A stretch of DNA of 64,000 nucleotides from Ganoderma boninense (taxonomy: Eukaryota > Basidiomycota > Agaricomycetes > Polyporales > Polyporaceae), in contig CM035308.1 in the NCBI GenBank assembly GCA_002900995.3, positions 4,053,053 through 4,117,052 on the forward strand, read 5' to 3'. The position numbers were made by a program, and so were the translations under genes. Numbering within the stretch: the first letter of the stretch is position 1; the number at the start of each line of letters is the position of its first letter. Of this stretch, positions 24,850 to 36,050 are shown piece after piece. The notes under the pieces are model-generated. The model was not told where the DNA came from. It saw only the letters and a list, made by a program, of their open reading frames with translations, and ran no database searches.

Positions 24850-26579
24850 CCGCACTACAGCGCATGACCAGTGGCCGCGCATCCCTGCACCAGTTAATTG
24901 TAACCACCGCTCAATCAGTCCTTAACCTACACATTTCCCGCTCCCCAGGCCCACAGAACTCGAGCGTCGCACCACCGCGTCGACTCCCAATATGCGTACA
25001 TACTCCCCCACCTCTCCACTGTCATCCCGCTCGCACGCCAGCCGCTCCGTCACCATCCGCGCCGAGAACGGCACCATCTGCGACGCGATCCACCGCTGCC
25101 CCTCCTCTCCCTCCTCGGCAGAGCGCCCGCGCCCAGCACACATGTGCGGGCGGTACCTGGGGCGGACGCCCGGGTCCGGTGGCGTTGAAGAGCTCGACAG
25201 CGGCGAACACGGGCACCATCAAGTTCTCGTGCGTGAAGTCCGCGTAGAGCATGTGCCCCAGCCGGAACGCGCACACCGCGTTGTACGTCGTGTGGTCGCG
25301 TACGGGCATGCCCGTCAGCCGCGTGAGCAGCTCGTTGGCGTACCCGACGCCCTGCACCACCGCGAGGGCACTGCTGTACCTGCGGGCTTTTAGCAGGTCC
25401 AGGTCCAGCGTGAGCGAAGTGGAGAATAGAGATAGAGCCGAGGAGGGGTGGGGGAGACGCACCCGACTTCTCGACGTGCTCGACTCGCAGACGAACGGTA
25501 TATTGTCGTCATCTACGAGGTGGCAGTACCGCTCGAAGGCGAGCTGTCCCGACTCGAACGTCCTGCCAACAAAGCACATGCGTTGAGACCCAACACACAC
25601 ATGGAAGACAGGAGGAACCTGTGACGTACTGCGCGGCGCCGAACGGCGTGAGATTGTCCGCATGGAGGTCGTACTGGTACATAATTCTTGAGGAACTGGA
25701 GGCGCATGTGCTTGTATTCCTTCGTGGACCCGAGGCATCGGACTGCTCTAGCGTACTGCTCGCCTTCCCTGTGGTTCGGACATCGCCCGCCGTGGTGCTG
25801 GAGCTGGAGCCGCGCGGTTAAGTGCACCGCAGACCTAAAGGACGTGTCCAAGCGCAAGCGATCCACTATATTCACCTGCGCGCAATGGCTATGGAAGAAC
25901 GAGTATGTGTATGTCAGCACGGGTGAGGCATGGTGGTGGGGCCAGGTGAAATGCGTGCCGGAACCGCGCTGAGTACACCTTCACTCGGTCCCTATTCATG
26001 GATCTCGGTCGCACACGCGCAGCAGGTCCTACTGCTGAGCACTGATTGCTCAACGCCGCCTACACGCCCCAGACTCGTCGCCTCCTCGCGCAGTCCACAC
26101 ATGCTCTCGCGCGGCGCTGGGTACTTGTGGCACCCTAACACCAACACCGGGGCCAGGAACCAGCTGCAGACCCGAGCCGCGACGCACCTGGGTGACACGA
26201 TACCCCTCCATGGGCCCGCATACCTCCCCACTGCCCTGTACGATGCGTCCTGGCCCCACTTCGCCTGTATCTCCTCCGGCACGCCCAGCTTCCGTTACCC
26301 CTCTACCCCCACCTGCGCCCCTGCCCCCGTCCCCGTCCCCACCCCTGTCCCGTCGTTCGCATCTAAGGCGTATGGCCCGTATGGGTACGAAAGGCGCCGA
26401 GACCGAGCCAGGGATGCCCTCGAAGCCGTGCTCGCGGTGCCAGGGCCACGTCCAGACGAGGTACACCGCCGAAGACGGACGAGGGTGACCGTCGTGCGCG
26501 AATGCATGCGTACGACCGCCTGCGCGCGCTCGCGGCGCTCGCCGCTGAGTCGGGGGTTCTCGGACGCGTTGTGGTCCAT
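24850..26579 (-). pseudogene. Histidine acid phosphatase-like gene, internally deleted
   Basis: The branch-2 histidine phosphatase family (phytases and acid phosphatases) releases phosphate from esters. The start is the ATG at 26579, followed by a hydrophobic anchor-like segment. One frame then holds LQHHGGRCPN, which lines up with the catalytic RHGxRxP motif but with His for the first Arg. EYKHMRLQFLKN, HADNLTPFGAAQYV, FESGQLAFERYCHLV and PFVCESS follow. The next block, DLDLLKARRYSSALA leading into GVGYANELLTRLTG, normally lies roughly 200 residues further on, so the middle of the domain appears to be missing. The proton-donor region YADFTHENLMVPVFAA and the end VPFSARMVTERLACE are present. 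A one-base shift separates KN from YQYDL. It is probably a non-functional relative. Confidence 0.6.
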
Positions 26580-27987
26580 GCTGTTGCTGGCTCCAGTCCA
26601 TGTGAGAGGAGGGCTGCGCTGGAGGAACGCGCCGTTGATGTTGCTGGATGCAGGTCATGGAGGGCTGCGCTCGAGGAGGACGCGCCGGTGCCTACGTGCG
26701 CGGCGACGATCGAGCGGGGGGAGGGTCTTGCTCTTGCTGGAGGAGCGGGGCATGGTACCGGGGGGTGGCGCTGGCTGAGCAGGACTATAGAGCGGGGGAA
26801 AGAGGGAGGGCTGCGGGCGATACGGGGGAGGGAGGTACTTATCGCTGTGTTTGCGCATGTTTTGTGTTCGGACGGCAGCGCGCGAATGGGGTGACGAGGA
26901 CGAGGTGATGTCACCCTGCCTGCCGAGATAACGATCTGCGTTGCGGAGCCTTGATATGCACGAAGAGGGTTTCTGGTGTCAGACTGGTGGCATGAGAAAG
27001 CGAATGAGAACATACAACTTTATACAAGTTCCGCTCGCGTGTTAAAGCCCAAAAAAACCCCAAAAGGACTGGACGCCGCCCGAATGCGGTGGCGGTAGGA
27101 GGGATCCCATCGTCCTCACGGCATGTGGACGATCTTGGTAATGAGACTACATATGTTCTTAAGTATTGCGATGCACGACGACATACTCTTCGACGAGGAG
27201 GGATTGATGCTAAGGTAGAATGAGATCAAACGCAGGGATGCGCCGTCGCAGCTAACACTGAGGATGAGCGGTAGGCCTGCAATGAGAAAAAGACGCATCG
27301 TGGAAAGGGCCGATGCAGCGCGCGCCCATGCCTTCCAGTGGGGAAGGGCATAGAGTAGTGTGGTGGTAGACAGCATTGGAGTAGGGGACGGAATAGAGCG
27401 ACGATGGTGAGCTAGACGTTGGGCGTATCCAGGAGACTAGCCCCGTACGTGTGGCGCGCGTGAGCTAGGGGAGAAGGGAGGGTTGGGATGTCGAAGTTGA
27501 AGAGTAGGAGAAGCGTTGTATAAGGGAGAGGACCGAACACCGCGCGCAATATTGTCGAAGGGAGACAGCGACGAGTGCTACCGGAGAACGAGGATTGGGA
27601 CGACAATCGCCCGAAAGAGATGACAAGAGTCTGGTTGCCACAAAGAGAAAATTGAGGGATTTCGTCTGCCCAGGCCTGGTTTGCAACCAGAAGGGGCAAC
27701 GCCTGGCATAAGACTAGCAGACATGGTGCCGGTTACCAAGAAAGACAGAGACAGAGAGAGGCAGAGCCAGGAATGACGTCCGGTGAGGAAATAAAGGCAT
27801 TGGCGAAGCCAAATAAGCCAGAGAACATGCGACACCGAGAGGATGGCAAGGGGATTGAGACTACGAGGCAGGTGGAGAGCTCGGGACGAAGAAATGCAGA
27901 TTAATGAGGTCGCACCACTGAGGAGACCGCGTACCGGGATCCGGGATGACCGCGCGAGGGAAGAGAGGGAACGATTTGGGCTCAAAT

Positions 27988-28850
27988 ACACACGGAGAGG
28001 GGGGTTATGGTGGGAAAACGGTGTCATGGAACAGCGAAACGAAAGCATACAACAGGTCACAAGGACAGTATAACTGTGGGCCGGACACTGGGGCAAGAAC
28101 AAGGATGGGTGACAGCCTGGTCGAAAGTCGAAGAGAATCGCCCGCGCCAACGGTGTCTTCTTCCTCGACTGCTTCTTCGCCATGCCTGAAAGATTGCGTG
28201 TGCGATAAACGTAATCAATAATGGTGAAGAGCAGATAGGGAGAGGGGACAGGACGCATGAAGACGACGCACATGAACGGGCTCGACCACCTGATCTCCTG
28301 CCCCCTCGCAGCATCGGGATTGCGTCGAAACCCGGCCCAGCTTGACACGTTGACGAGGCAAGAAGGAAGATACGGGTCTGCGTTGCGGCGCCTTGATACA
28401 CACGGAGAGGGTTTGTGGTGCGAAAACGGTATCATGAGAAAGCGAAAGAGAACATACAACAAGTTGCGAGTAGTGTAACTGTGGCACTAGAGCAACGAAT
28501 ACAAAAAACAACGATGGGTACGGATACAGGGGGGATATCACGGTGCATGCAGGCGTAGAAGAACGAATATGCATGGAATAAGATATGGGAACGAGGTTGA
28601 GGGGAGACTCATCGGTGACGCTACAGCGCGACAGCGCTGGTCGATGGTGCGTATGGGTCGAAAGGCATTGCCCGCGTCAACGGCGTCTTCTTCCTCGACT
28701 GCTTCGCCTTGCCTGAAAGATTGCAAGGCGATAATCGTGATTAACAACGGCAAAGAACAGAGAGGGGGAGGACGGGACGCACGACGACGCCGCACACGGA
28801 CAGGCTCAACCACCTGATCCCTTTCGCCTTCGCCTTCCTCACCCTCCGAC
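27988..28850. repeat. Two diverged tandem units (copy C)
   Basis: Units of about 408 and 455 bases start near 27988 and 28396, each with acacacggagag. Shared landmarks are tcctcgactgcttc, cctgaaagattg and a ccacctgatc block. A partial third start lies near 26957. Read on the minus strand, each unit contains a possible exon end, a short intron ending caatctttcag, and an exon start, so an exon-intron unit may have been duplicated. Confidence 0.65.
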
Positions 28851-29288
28851 ATGGGTATGCGATCGCGCATGGCCGACAGGCTTGCGCACGACATGCAAGA
28901 GCAACCCTGGTACTCGCCATCTGCCGTCGCGCGCAATACCGCCTGCTGGTACTCCCACCGCAGCTGTGCGACCTCCGCCGAGTACTTCTTCGCCCTGCTC
29001 CTCCCTACTAGTAGCGCCCCTCCCGTCTTTGTCGCCTCTGCGGAGGCTTTGCTCGTCGATTTCTTGGTCTTTGCGGCGGGCGCGGGCATCGGATACTTGT
29101 CCATCGCACGCTCGAAGGTGACTAGTGCGGCGCGGGCGATTGCGTCGTCGGTCTCGAAGGCATAGTCATCGTCGGCGTAGGAGATCGGGGCGATGAGGGT
29201 CTGGAGGTAGGCGGAGAAGACGTTGGGGACGCTGAGCTGCTGCCCGCGCTCGATCACGAAGGCGATCGCGCAGTCGATGTTGGAGTGC
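28783..29288 (-). CDS. Hypothetical protein, 3' end not resolved
   Basis: The frame opens at the ATG of 29286-29288 and is open for about 168 codons to a possible GTGCGT donor (28782 downward). The minus-strand acceptor caatctttcag would follow about 85 bases later. The N-terminal part (MHSNIDCAIAFVIERGQQ) looks globular. It is followed by a Lys/Ala/Ser-rich linker, a helical stretch (SAEVAQLRWEYQQAVLRA) and a Cys pair (GCSCMSC). No family is recognised. It is chosen over other frames because it is unbroken only in the cleanest copy and has a TATA-like motif upstream. The 3' exons fall in the duplicated units and are uncertain. Confidence 0.4.
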
Positions 29289-29390
29289 ATCGCAGTGTTG
29301 GTAGGAGTGGCTCGGTCTGTGAACGCGAGTCGAGATGACAAGATATGGGAAGAGGGCAAGTGGGGAGCGTGAGACAGAGATCGAAGGGGG

Positions 29391-29398
29391 ATTTATAG
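29391..29398 (-). promoter_or_regulatory. Candidate TATA box
   Basis: Read on the minus strand, ctataaat lies about 105 bases upstream of the ATG at 29288. The spacing resembles that of the TATA box upstream of 37122 in this window. Confidence 0.4.
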
Positions 29399-29631
29399 TG
29401 GGAGAGTAGGACAAAGACGACGGATCACCAGAATTCTTGAGCGGTGCATACAAAGGCTCTCAAAGCGCCACGAGGCAGGAGGCTTGTCCGGTTCCCTGCA
29501 GCGGCACAGCAAGGAGATAATGCCCTGCTATAGCCATCCGCAGAAGCTGCTGACGGCAGGCGACAAGTGAGATACTTTTGAGGAAGTTTCCGAATCTGGG
29601 CGGGGGTGAGTAACTTCGCCGCTAGCTCAGG

Positions 29632-30899
29632 CAGGCAGGTGCCGCAGTAAGACAGGGAGTCGCCTAGTCCAGCGCGAAATCACCGAGACTCAACAGAAGT
29701 GCTCCCAGAGGAAGAATATGTTCAAAAAAAGGCTACTCGGTCTCTAAGCGTCCACGAAGGGGTAAGGCAAGGTGAATCGGCTGCAGCTCGTCGTCCACGT
29801 CGACGGCTCGGAATGAAGGCACAATGCAGCTCATCGGTCCGAGTTCCGCCGGATAGCTCACCTCGGACAAACCCGGTCACGAGTGTCACAAGCCGCCTTC
29901 AACTGGGCGTGACGCGGCCGCCGTTTTTCTTCTCCACGTCCAGGTCAAATTGGCTCGCTGATCGCTGTCTCCCTCGCTCGCGGTGCCTCATTCCCCTGGT
30001 ACACCAACTCTCTCTTGGTCTGTGTTGTCCAGCTGGGCAGCACAGGTTACGACACGTCAGGGACTGCTGCAAGGACGGGTTGAGATCCAGAGAAAACACA
30101 CGCTCAGTGGGGCTTCGAGCGTTGGGGCAAGGGTCTTCTGCGAAGTACGTTGCGAACAGCTTTTCAATATATTTTGTGTGCGCTGCTGGGATTCCCTGCC
30201 TATCTCTTCGATGTGCGTGCGTCGCCAAACTCCTTCCCCAGGCCCCGACTTTACCTGCAAAGCTCCCATCCAAGCGTGCGGACCACCAAGGCCTCTAGCT
30301 CTTTCAAAATACATCCAACGACACTGATCATCAGAATTTGAGTCCAACGCTCTCGCTCGCGGTGTCAGCGGCCTGGTCCTCTGCAGGGACGCGCTGGGGT
30401 AGTGCAATGTTCGTGGCAGCGAGGCTTTCGCCCGTTGTCCGAGATCTTCGGTGGAGCTGACTTGGCAGCGAGCTCAGTCTGGAAAATGCCTTACAGGTTG
30501 CCACGTTCTTCTCGTGGACTCATATCAGTACCATCCAGCAGGAGTCTATCCCTCTCACGCCCGCCATAAGCTCATCAACCGGCCCTCACCACGATGGATC
30601 CCTCCGCGACCATCTACACTGCCTTCGTCCTCCATATCTGCGATCGCTTCGTCCTCGATCTCCAACTCACTTGCATGGCACAGTCTCCCGATGAACGCCT
30701 GCGCCGTCCATGAGTACTCGAGCGCGCTGCGTGGCCGTTGCTAATTGAGTCAAACATGTGCTCAGGTGCCTCAAACGGCGTTCTTCGACGCCGCGAGGAG
30801 TATCAAGAAACAAATCACTCCTGAAGTTATACAAACGTATACGGCTTGGAGAGACATGAACGGCGTGTCCGAAGCATAATAGTATGTCGGCATGTAGCC
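29632..30899. other. 1.3 kb without a resolved gene
   Basis: A minus-strand frame at 29899-30273 (starting MDGSFAGKVGAWG) could be an exon of an unknown protein, but no splice partners or family could be found. A short plus-strand frame of about 39 codons begins at 30594. Neither is firm enough to call a gene. Confidence 0.4.
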
Positions 30900-31748
30900 C
30901 TACCAACGATCCCAGGTACCCCGCCGAAACGCGGCCAGGATGGTTGCGCGATCGAGCTGTACGATAGGATACTTCGGCGTCGAAGCCAGCTCAGCGGCTG
31001 CTTCACGCTGCGTGCAGTCCAGCCTCCCGTCTCCCTCCTCCATGCCATCCCCCACCCGTCCTTGCTCCAGCTCCGGCTCCTCAGGCAGATCCATATGACT
31101 GTGCAACCCACCCTCCGACCCATCCGTCTCCTCAGCGTTCTCTTCGATTGCGGAATTGCGTTCATCCTTGTGTGAGTCGCTGCTGCCTTCTTCCTCAAAC
31201 CTACAGTCGTCGCTCGTCCAGCCCGAGCCGACAGACCTCTCCCCTTCCCCACTCCCTCGCTCCCAACATCCCATTCTCCCCACCCTCCATCACCCTCCTC
31301 GTCCTCGTCGACCAGCCTCTCCCGCAACTCCGAGTCCTCAGCGTCCTCGTCCTCCTCGTCCTCTCGCATCCCCGTCTGCCAGAAGACCTCCGAGATGACC
31401 GCCGCGACGGTCTGCACGACGCGCCCCCGCGGGAAGCGGTGGCACAGCACCTCGTCCCCGGCCTTCAGCAGGCCCGGGTGGCACACCCACGGCCAGCGCT
31501 CTGGAGCATCAAGACACGAAGTGCGCCTTTCAACGCCGGTTGCTCCTCTCGCAGCATCCTTAATTCCTGAATCCAGGAACCATGAATGTTCAGAGCCACT
31601 GCAAGAGCAGCTGTTCGCTCACCGGTATCGTTTCAGACAGCAGCTTCTCGAGGCGAAGTTCATTCTCGGCTGCCAGGCGGAGGTTTTCGTCGCGAATACG
31701 AGTGGTGGCTCGCACCGCACCATTCAACCAGAAGTCTATGTCATTCAT
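30900..31748 (-). pseudogene. Gutted paralog of the F-box-type gene at 32082
   Basis: Exon 1 (31623-31748, MNDIDFWLNGAVRATTRI...) matches exon 1 of the neighbour. Exon 2 begins after an acceptor near 31567 with ELRMLREEQPALKGAL, matching ELKRLRKERAALKAAI. Exon 2 then runs directly into the equivalent of the neighbour's C-terminal region (RWPWVCHPGLL against DWPWICHPDLL) through a different frame, so about 1.3 kb holding the F-box and leucine-rich part is missing. The tail YPIVQLDRATILAAF is kept and ends at 30900. An out-of-frame junction leads to an early stop. Calling it a pseudogene is inference from the deletion and frameshift. Confidence 0.75.
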
Positions 31749-32081
31749 GGTGCAGGTACTAGGGTAATCGTGGTGGTGGGGTGCGAATGTCATACCCTAC
31801 CTGTCTGGGTACGAGACCGCATCAATCATAGCTATGCGTCGATTTATTAAGTAGAAGTTGGAAGCCGGGTCTACATCAATAGAAAACCGGCTTCACGGGC
31901 CGTACCTATTTTACGTCATACTGGTGACGAATGTGCGCTGGCAGTTTAAACGTTCAAACAAGCTTCATTCATCTTTTCGACTCGAGCATCCGACATCGAG
32001 GCTGGTCAGTGCCACTCGTCCGTCCGACACTACACCACTTTTACCGAGAACTCCAGGTTCTTGCACTCTGCGGTATGCACC
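31749..32081. promoter_or_regulatory. Shared divergent promoter region
   Basis: These 333 bases lie between the start codons of the two head-to-head F-box-type paralogs. Any promoter of either gene must lie here or in its leader. No clear TATA box stands out. Confidence 0.4.
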
Positions 32082-34332
32082 ATGAACGCTGCCGCCCATG
32101 ACCTGACCTTCTTCCTGGACGGCGTGGTACGAACCACCGCTGACCTGCGCGACGACAACCTCCGTCTCAAAACTGAGAATGAGAACCTGGAGGGCCAATT
32201 ATCTGGAGTAATGCCGGTGAGTGGGCGGGAAGCTGCTCTCTTCTCATCTATCAACCGGATAAAATATCCAATGTAATGATGCCAAACCACAGGAACTGAA
32301 GCGGCTCCGAAAGGAGCGAGCGGCATTGAAAGCGGCGATCGGTGCGCTCCTACGGCAAAATGGGGTAGGTCACGGCGGACGCAAGCAGAGACTAAGCTTC
32401 TGCGCTTCAATTCAATTTTTGAGAGAAAGTTACTGAGCTCTGTCCTCCTGCCATCAGGCGTTTCCAGCATGTGCTGAGGATCAACACTGGCGGTCGGGGA
32501 CGTTCGCAACTCTCCCGCACGAGATTCTCCAGCATATTTTCAACTTGGCCGTCGCTTCTGAACCAACATACCAGTTTGACTCCTCGGTTCAGCCTGGGGC
32601 ACACAATCCGTGGCTCGACTTGCTTCGTACGAAGAAGGCGTTCCCACTCATCTGCAGAGCGGCGGTCTGGCCTGGCATGTCCGTGCTCTACAGCGAGATC
32701 GTGATCCGGCGCATGGGCCAAGTCTCCGCGCTGGCAGAGACTCTTCGGATCCTCGATGTAGGTCCTCGTCTTGCGACCTTCATCAAGAGCATTCAGTGGG
32801 ACTCGTGCGTCGTAGCAGCACCGTGCTCGGATGTCATCCGCGAAGACCTGGGGTTCATATTCTCTCAATGCACCCGCCTTCGGTCGTTCTCGTACCATCC
32901 TCACGCCGGTTTCCCCCGCCGGCGTCGGTATCCAGATTGCGACAACTGCGAAGGTTACTTTAATCCCTTGTGGTTCGTCATGATGCCGCCATCTGTCCCG
33001 GACCACCCACTGCTGCAGATTGCGACTTCGAACTTGCAGTCCCTCGACCTCGACCTCGGCATGAACGACATGCTACTTCATGCTATCCACAAAATCCTCC
33101 CCACGTTGAATACGCTGCAGTCACTCGCTCTTGGCCAATGGCCCAAGTATCACTCTCTACTCGGAGAAAACTCGGAGCTCAGGAAACTGCCGCCAGTATC
33201 CCTGCCTTCCCTGACCAACCTGCAGATTTTCGCGACTTCGCCTGCCGGGTATAAATACCTGTGCTCACGCTGGGAGCTCCCCCAGCTCTCCCGCCTTACC
33301 ATTCTCCTCTGTACCGGATGGCCCGGCGAGCTCCTCGCGCGGTTCGGCCGGGGCCTCCGTTACCTCCATCTCTTCCCGCCTCCACAGGCCTTCTCCGTCA
33401 GCCAGACATACTATCCGACCCTCGAAGCCTGCTCTACGCTCGTCGATGTCTGTCCCGTGCTGGAGCACCTCGTCGTGCCCCTGCTCGAGAAAACCCCGGG
33501 CTCGTATCCCCTCCTCCTCAACTCCCCTACCCTCGTCCACCTCGATCTCTGGTCGGTGGCGATCCCCAGAGCGCTGTGGGGGCGCCAGGACCAATCCACA
33601 GGGGCGATGTACCGTCGCACAGCCCTCCAGCCCGAGAGCACAGTCCCCGCGCTCCGCAGCGTGCGCGTCCTCTTCACCTCGGAGAAGCACCCGCTGCCGA
33701 AGGCGCTCGGAGAAGGCGCGGGGGCGGGGTCGGACTGCAAGTCACACGTGCGGAACCCCGACTGGCCGTGGATCTGCCACCCCGACCTGCTCTGTGAGGG
33801 GTCGGAGGACGTGCTGTACTACCGCTTTGCGCAGGGATGGGTCGCGCAGACGGTCGCGGCGCTCATTCCGCAGGACCTCGCGGGGTACTGTTGGAAAGGG
33901 CGTGACTTGGACGGGGACTCGTGGCCGGCGGTGTATGGCCCCTATCTCGCAGAGCGGGCACGGGAACGGAGCGACGCATCGGCGAGGGCCCATGCGACGG
34001 ACGCTGGTGGACTTGAGGGAGCGGATGTGGAACAGCTTCAGGGCGATGGCGCGGAGGGGGAGGGTGGCTCCGCCCATGCGCGCAGCGAGGAAAATGATGT
34101 TGCCATGAAGGAAGACGATGCGGAGTCGACAGAGACGGAGCAAGAAGAGGATCTGGAGTTGGAGCCGGAGGAGCAAGAGCCGGAGGAGGAGGAGATGGCC
34201 GAGGCCGCTGCTGCACTTGCCTTGTCAAAGTATCCGGTGGCGCAAATGGACCGCGCGACTGTCTTGACCGCCTTTCGGAGCAGCCGGGACAGGGAGTCTT
34301 ATGATCATACTAACATTTGGGATAACCACTAG
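32082..34332 (+). CDS. F-box-type protein with leucine-rich region
   Basis: Three exons, 32082-32216, 32293-32364 and 32458-34332, join in frame (GTGAGT and GTAGGT donors, CAG acceptors) and give 693 residues. The N-terminus has a heptad-like coiled-coil segment (about 25-68). F-box-like residues TLPHEILQHIFNL follow at about 87-99. Residues about 120-480 contain irregular leucine-rich strands (LQSLDLDLG, LTNLQIFAT, LRYLHLFPP, LVHLDLWSV). A conserved block, PDWPWICHPDLL, and a very acidic tail come next, before SKYPVAQMDRATVLTAF. F-box proteins recruit substrates to SCF ubiquitin ligases, and that role here is inferred. The gene diverges from a truncated paralog 333 bases away, so the pair arose by local inverted duplication. 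Confidence 0.85.
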
Positions 34333-34653
34333 TGGACTGTAGGCATTAGATGCCAGTACTTGTGGGCTACCTGGTGTTATACTCACAGTTCAAATGTTTC
34401 CAGCAAATAGCCCGCCGGCGGGTGCATGGGGAACGCGCATTTTCGGTCGGGCTACCTGTAAGTGGTGTTTTTAGTTACGCTACTCATCCCTTGCTGCTTT
34501 TCATTGAGCTTTAACTGTCCTCGCCCTCTCGAGCCATCCGCAAGGCCGTTGTGTCTATCGCACCCACGCACCTACACAAGCTCGAAGAATCGATATATTG
34601 GCTACGCTCATTCCGAGCACACCTGCATTTCCAGAGAGTGCCTAGCAATCCCC

Positions 34654-35886
34654 TCATCCCTCCCGCTCACCGCCAGCTGTCAACTCTCCAAGCCGCCTGA
34701 TCATGGCGTGTGGCATGTCAGGGCCGACACACACCTCCAGGTTCCTGTTCGCCTTCTCCGCCACGCGACCCGCCATCGCGCACATGTTCTCCTCGAACGC
34801 CTTCACCGCCTCCGAGACCGCCTTCACTTCCCCCAGCGTCCCCTTCTCCTTCAAGCCTGCGAGCGCGAGGCCGAGCTCCAGTCCGTCGAGCAGGGCAAGG
34901 TTCGCCCCAGCCCCAGAGAACGGGCTCATGAGGTGCGCCGCGTCGCCGACGAGCGTAGCCCCGGGAACGTGTGTCCACGCGTGGCCGACCGGGAGGGACC
35001 ACAGCGAGCGCGGGTAGATCGCGCTCTCGTCGCAGTAGTCGATCAGCTTCAGCAGCCACCCCGCCCACCCGGCATAGTGCTCGTTGAGGGCCGCCCGGGC
35101 GGCCGCGGCGTCGGACGGGATCGTCCAGGACGCGGGCTTGCAGAGCCAGGCGTACGTGCGGATGCGGCCGTCGCCGTTGACCTGCGCGCCGAGGATGCGC
35201 GAGTCCTGCATCGCCATCATCGCGCCCTTGCCGATGTTCGCGACCGTCTCCGCGAGCTCGGGCAGCTTCGTCGTCTCGGGCGCGAGAGAGATCTCCGCGC
35301 CGTTCACACCGAGGAACTGCGGAGTCGCGGAGGAGAGGAGGGGGCGGACGCGCGAGTGCGCACCGTCGGCACCGACCACGAGGTCGCAGGTGGTCGTGGC
35401 GCCGTTGGTGAAAGTAAGCTCATGCTGACCGTTCCCGAGGGCCCGTGCGGACGACAGGGCGTGGCCCCACTGGACGAGGTCCGCGGGGACGGCGTCGAGG
35501 AGGAGCTTGCGGAGTACGGTACGGTCGATCTCGGGGCGGCCGTCCTCCTTGGGTTTGGGGGGGCGACTGTGGTGACCGTCGTCTCCGTCGCCACCGAGGT
35601 GGAGGTGGATCTTACCCACGGCATCGTAGACCCGGATCTCCTCGCCTTCAGGCCGGGAGTTCTGGTCGAACGCGTCTTGGAGGCCGTTCTCGCGCAGAGC
35701 GCGCTGGCCGCTCTTCCATCCGAGATCGAGGGAGCCGCCGAGGTGAGCGCGCGCGTCGAAGGCGATGTCACGTTCGTACAGAGTCGCGGAGACGCCGCGA
35801 CGATGGAGAGTCAAGAGGAGAGCAAGGCCGCCCAAGCCCCCACCGATGATGGCGATGCGGGGCTGGGTTGAGAGGTTGGTAGACAT
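34654..35886 (-). CDS. FAD-dependent monooxygenase
   Basis: The 410-residue intronless frame starts at MSTNLSTQ. The open frame extends further upstream, but only through the 20-base minisatellite, so the internal ATG at 35886 is chosen. A dinucleotide-binding fold opens the protein (IAIIGGGLGGLALLL, residues about 11-25) with an acidic partner (LYERD). GADGAHSRVR follows near residue 170, and the second FAD motif, GDAAHLMSPFSGAGANLAL, lies near 310. These are the hallmarks of group A aromatic-ring and TetX-like flavoprotein monooxygenases, which use NAD(P)H and oxygen to hydroxylate small aromatic or polycyclic compounds. No signal peptide or membrane segment is seen, so it is likely cytosolic. 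The substrate is unknown, and no biosynthetic cluster is visible around it. Confidence 0.9.
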   Translation of the reverse strand: MSTNLSTQPRIAIIGGGLGGLALLLTLHRRGVSATLYERDIAFDARAHLGGSLDLGWKSGQRALRENGLQDAFDQNSRPEGEEIRVYDAVGKIHLHLGGDGDDGHHSRPPKPKEDGRPEIDRTVLRKLLLDAVPADLVQWGHALSSARALGNGQHELTFTNGATTTCDLVVGADGAHSRVRPLLSSATPQFLGVNGAEISLAPETTKLPELAETVANIGKGAMMAMQDSRILGAQVNGDGRIRTYAWLCKPASWTIPSDAAAARAALNEHYAGWAGWLLKLIDYCDESAIYPRSLWSLPVGHAWTHVPGATLVGDAAHLMSPFSGAGANLALLDGLELGLALAGLKEKGTLGEVKAVSEAVKAFEENMCAMAGRVAEKANRNLEVCVGPDMPHAMIRRLGELTAGGEREG

Positions 35887-35930
35887 CGGAGTCGTCCGGA
35901 GATCGAATTGAAAAGGCCCGGAAGCCGTGT

Positions 35931-36050
35931 GGGTGGATTCTGGGATGTGTGGGTGGATTCTGGGATGTGTGGGTGGATTCTGGGATGTGTGGGTGGATTC
36001 TGGGATGTGTGGGTGGATTCTGGGATGTGTGGATGGATGCTGGGATTGGG
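35931..36050 (+). repeat. 20-base minisatellite, five exact units plus one variant
   Basis: The unit gggtggattctgggatgtgt is repeated five times exactly, and a sixth, altered unit follows. It lies 45 bases upstream of the monooxygenase start codon, in its leader or promoter. It is partly translatable in the same frame as that gene, giving a Thr/His/Pro/Ile repeat that is probably not made. Confidence 0.95.

Larger units (their letters stand above)
24599..29631 (+). repeat. Copy C, direct copy of 2718-7727
   Basis: Matching starts at the block gtatggcgagcatcag (2716 onward in arm A) and ends at gctagctcag, after which unique sequence follows. Copy C has longer open frames than A or B; for example, the minus-strand frame from 29288 stays open where arm A is split into several pieces. 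It is probably the best-corrected representative of this locus. Confidence 0.93.

Noticed and set aside
33265..34228. Several minus-strand frames of 110-145 codons
   Set aside because: They are antisense shadows of the large third exon of the F-box-type gene, produced by its GC-rich codon use.
34462..35871. 469-codon plus-strand frame
   Set aside because: It is the antisense of the FAD monooxygenase. The minus strand carries both FAD motifs, while this frame shows only Arg/Gly/Val-rich filler.
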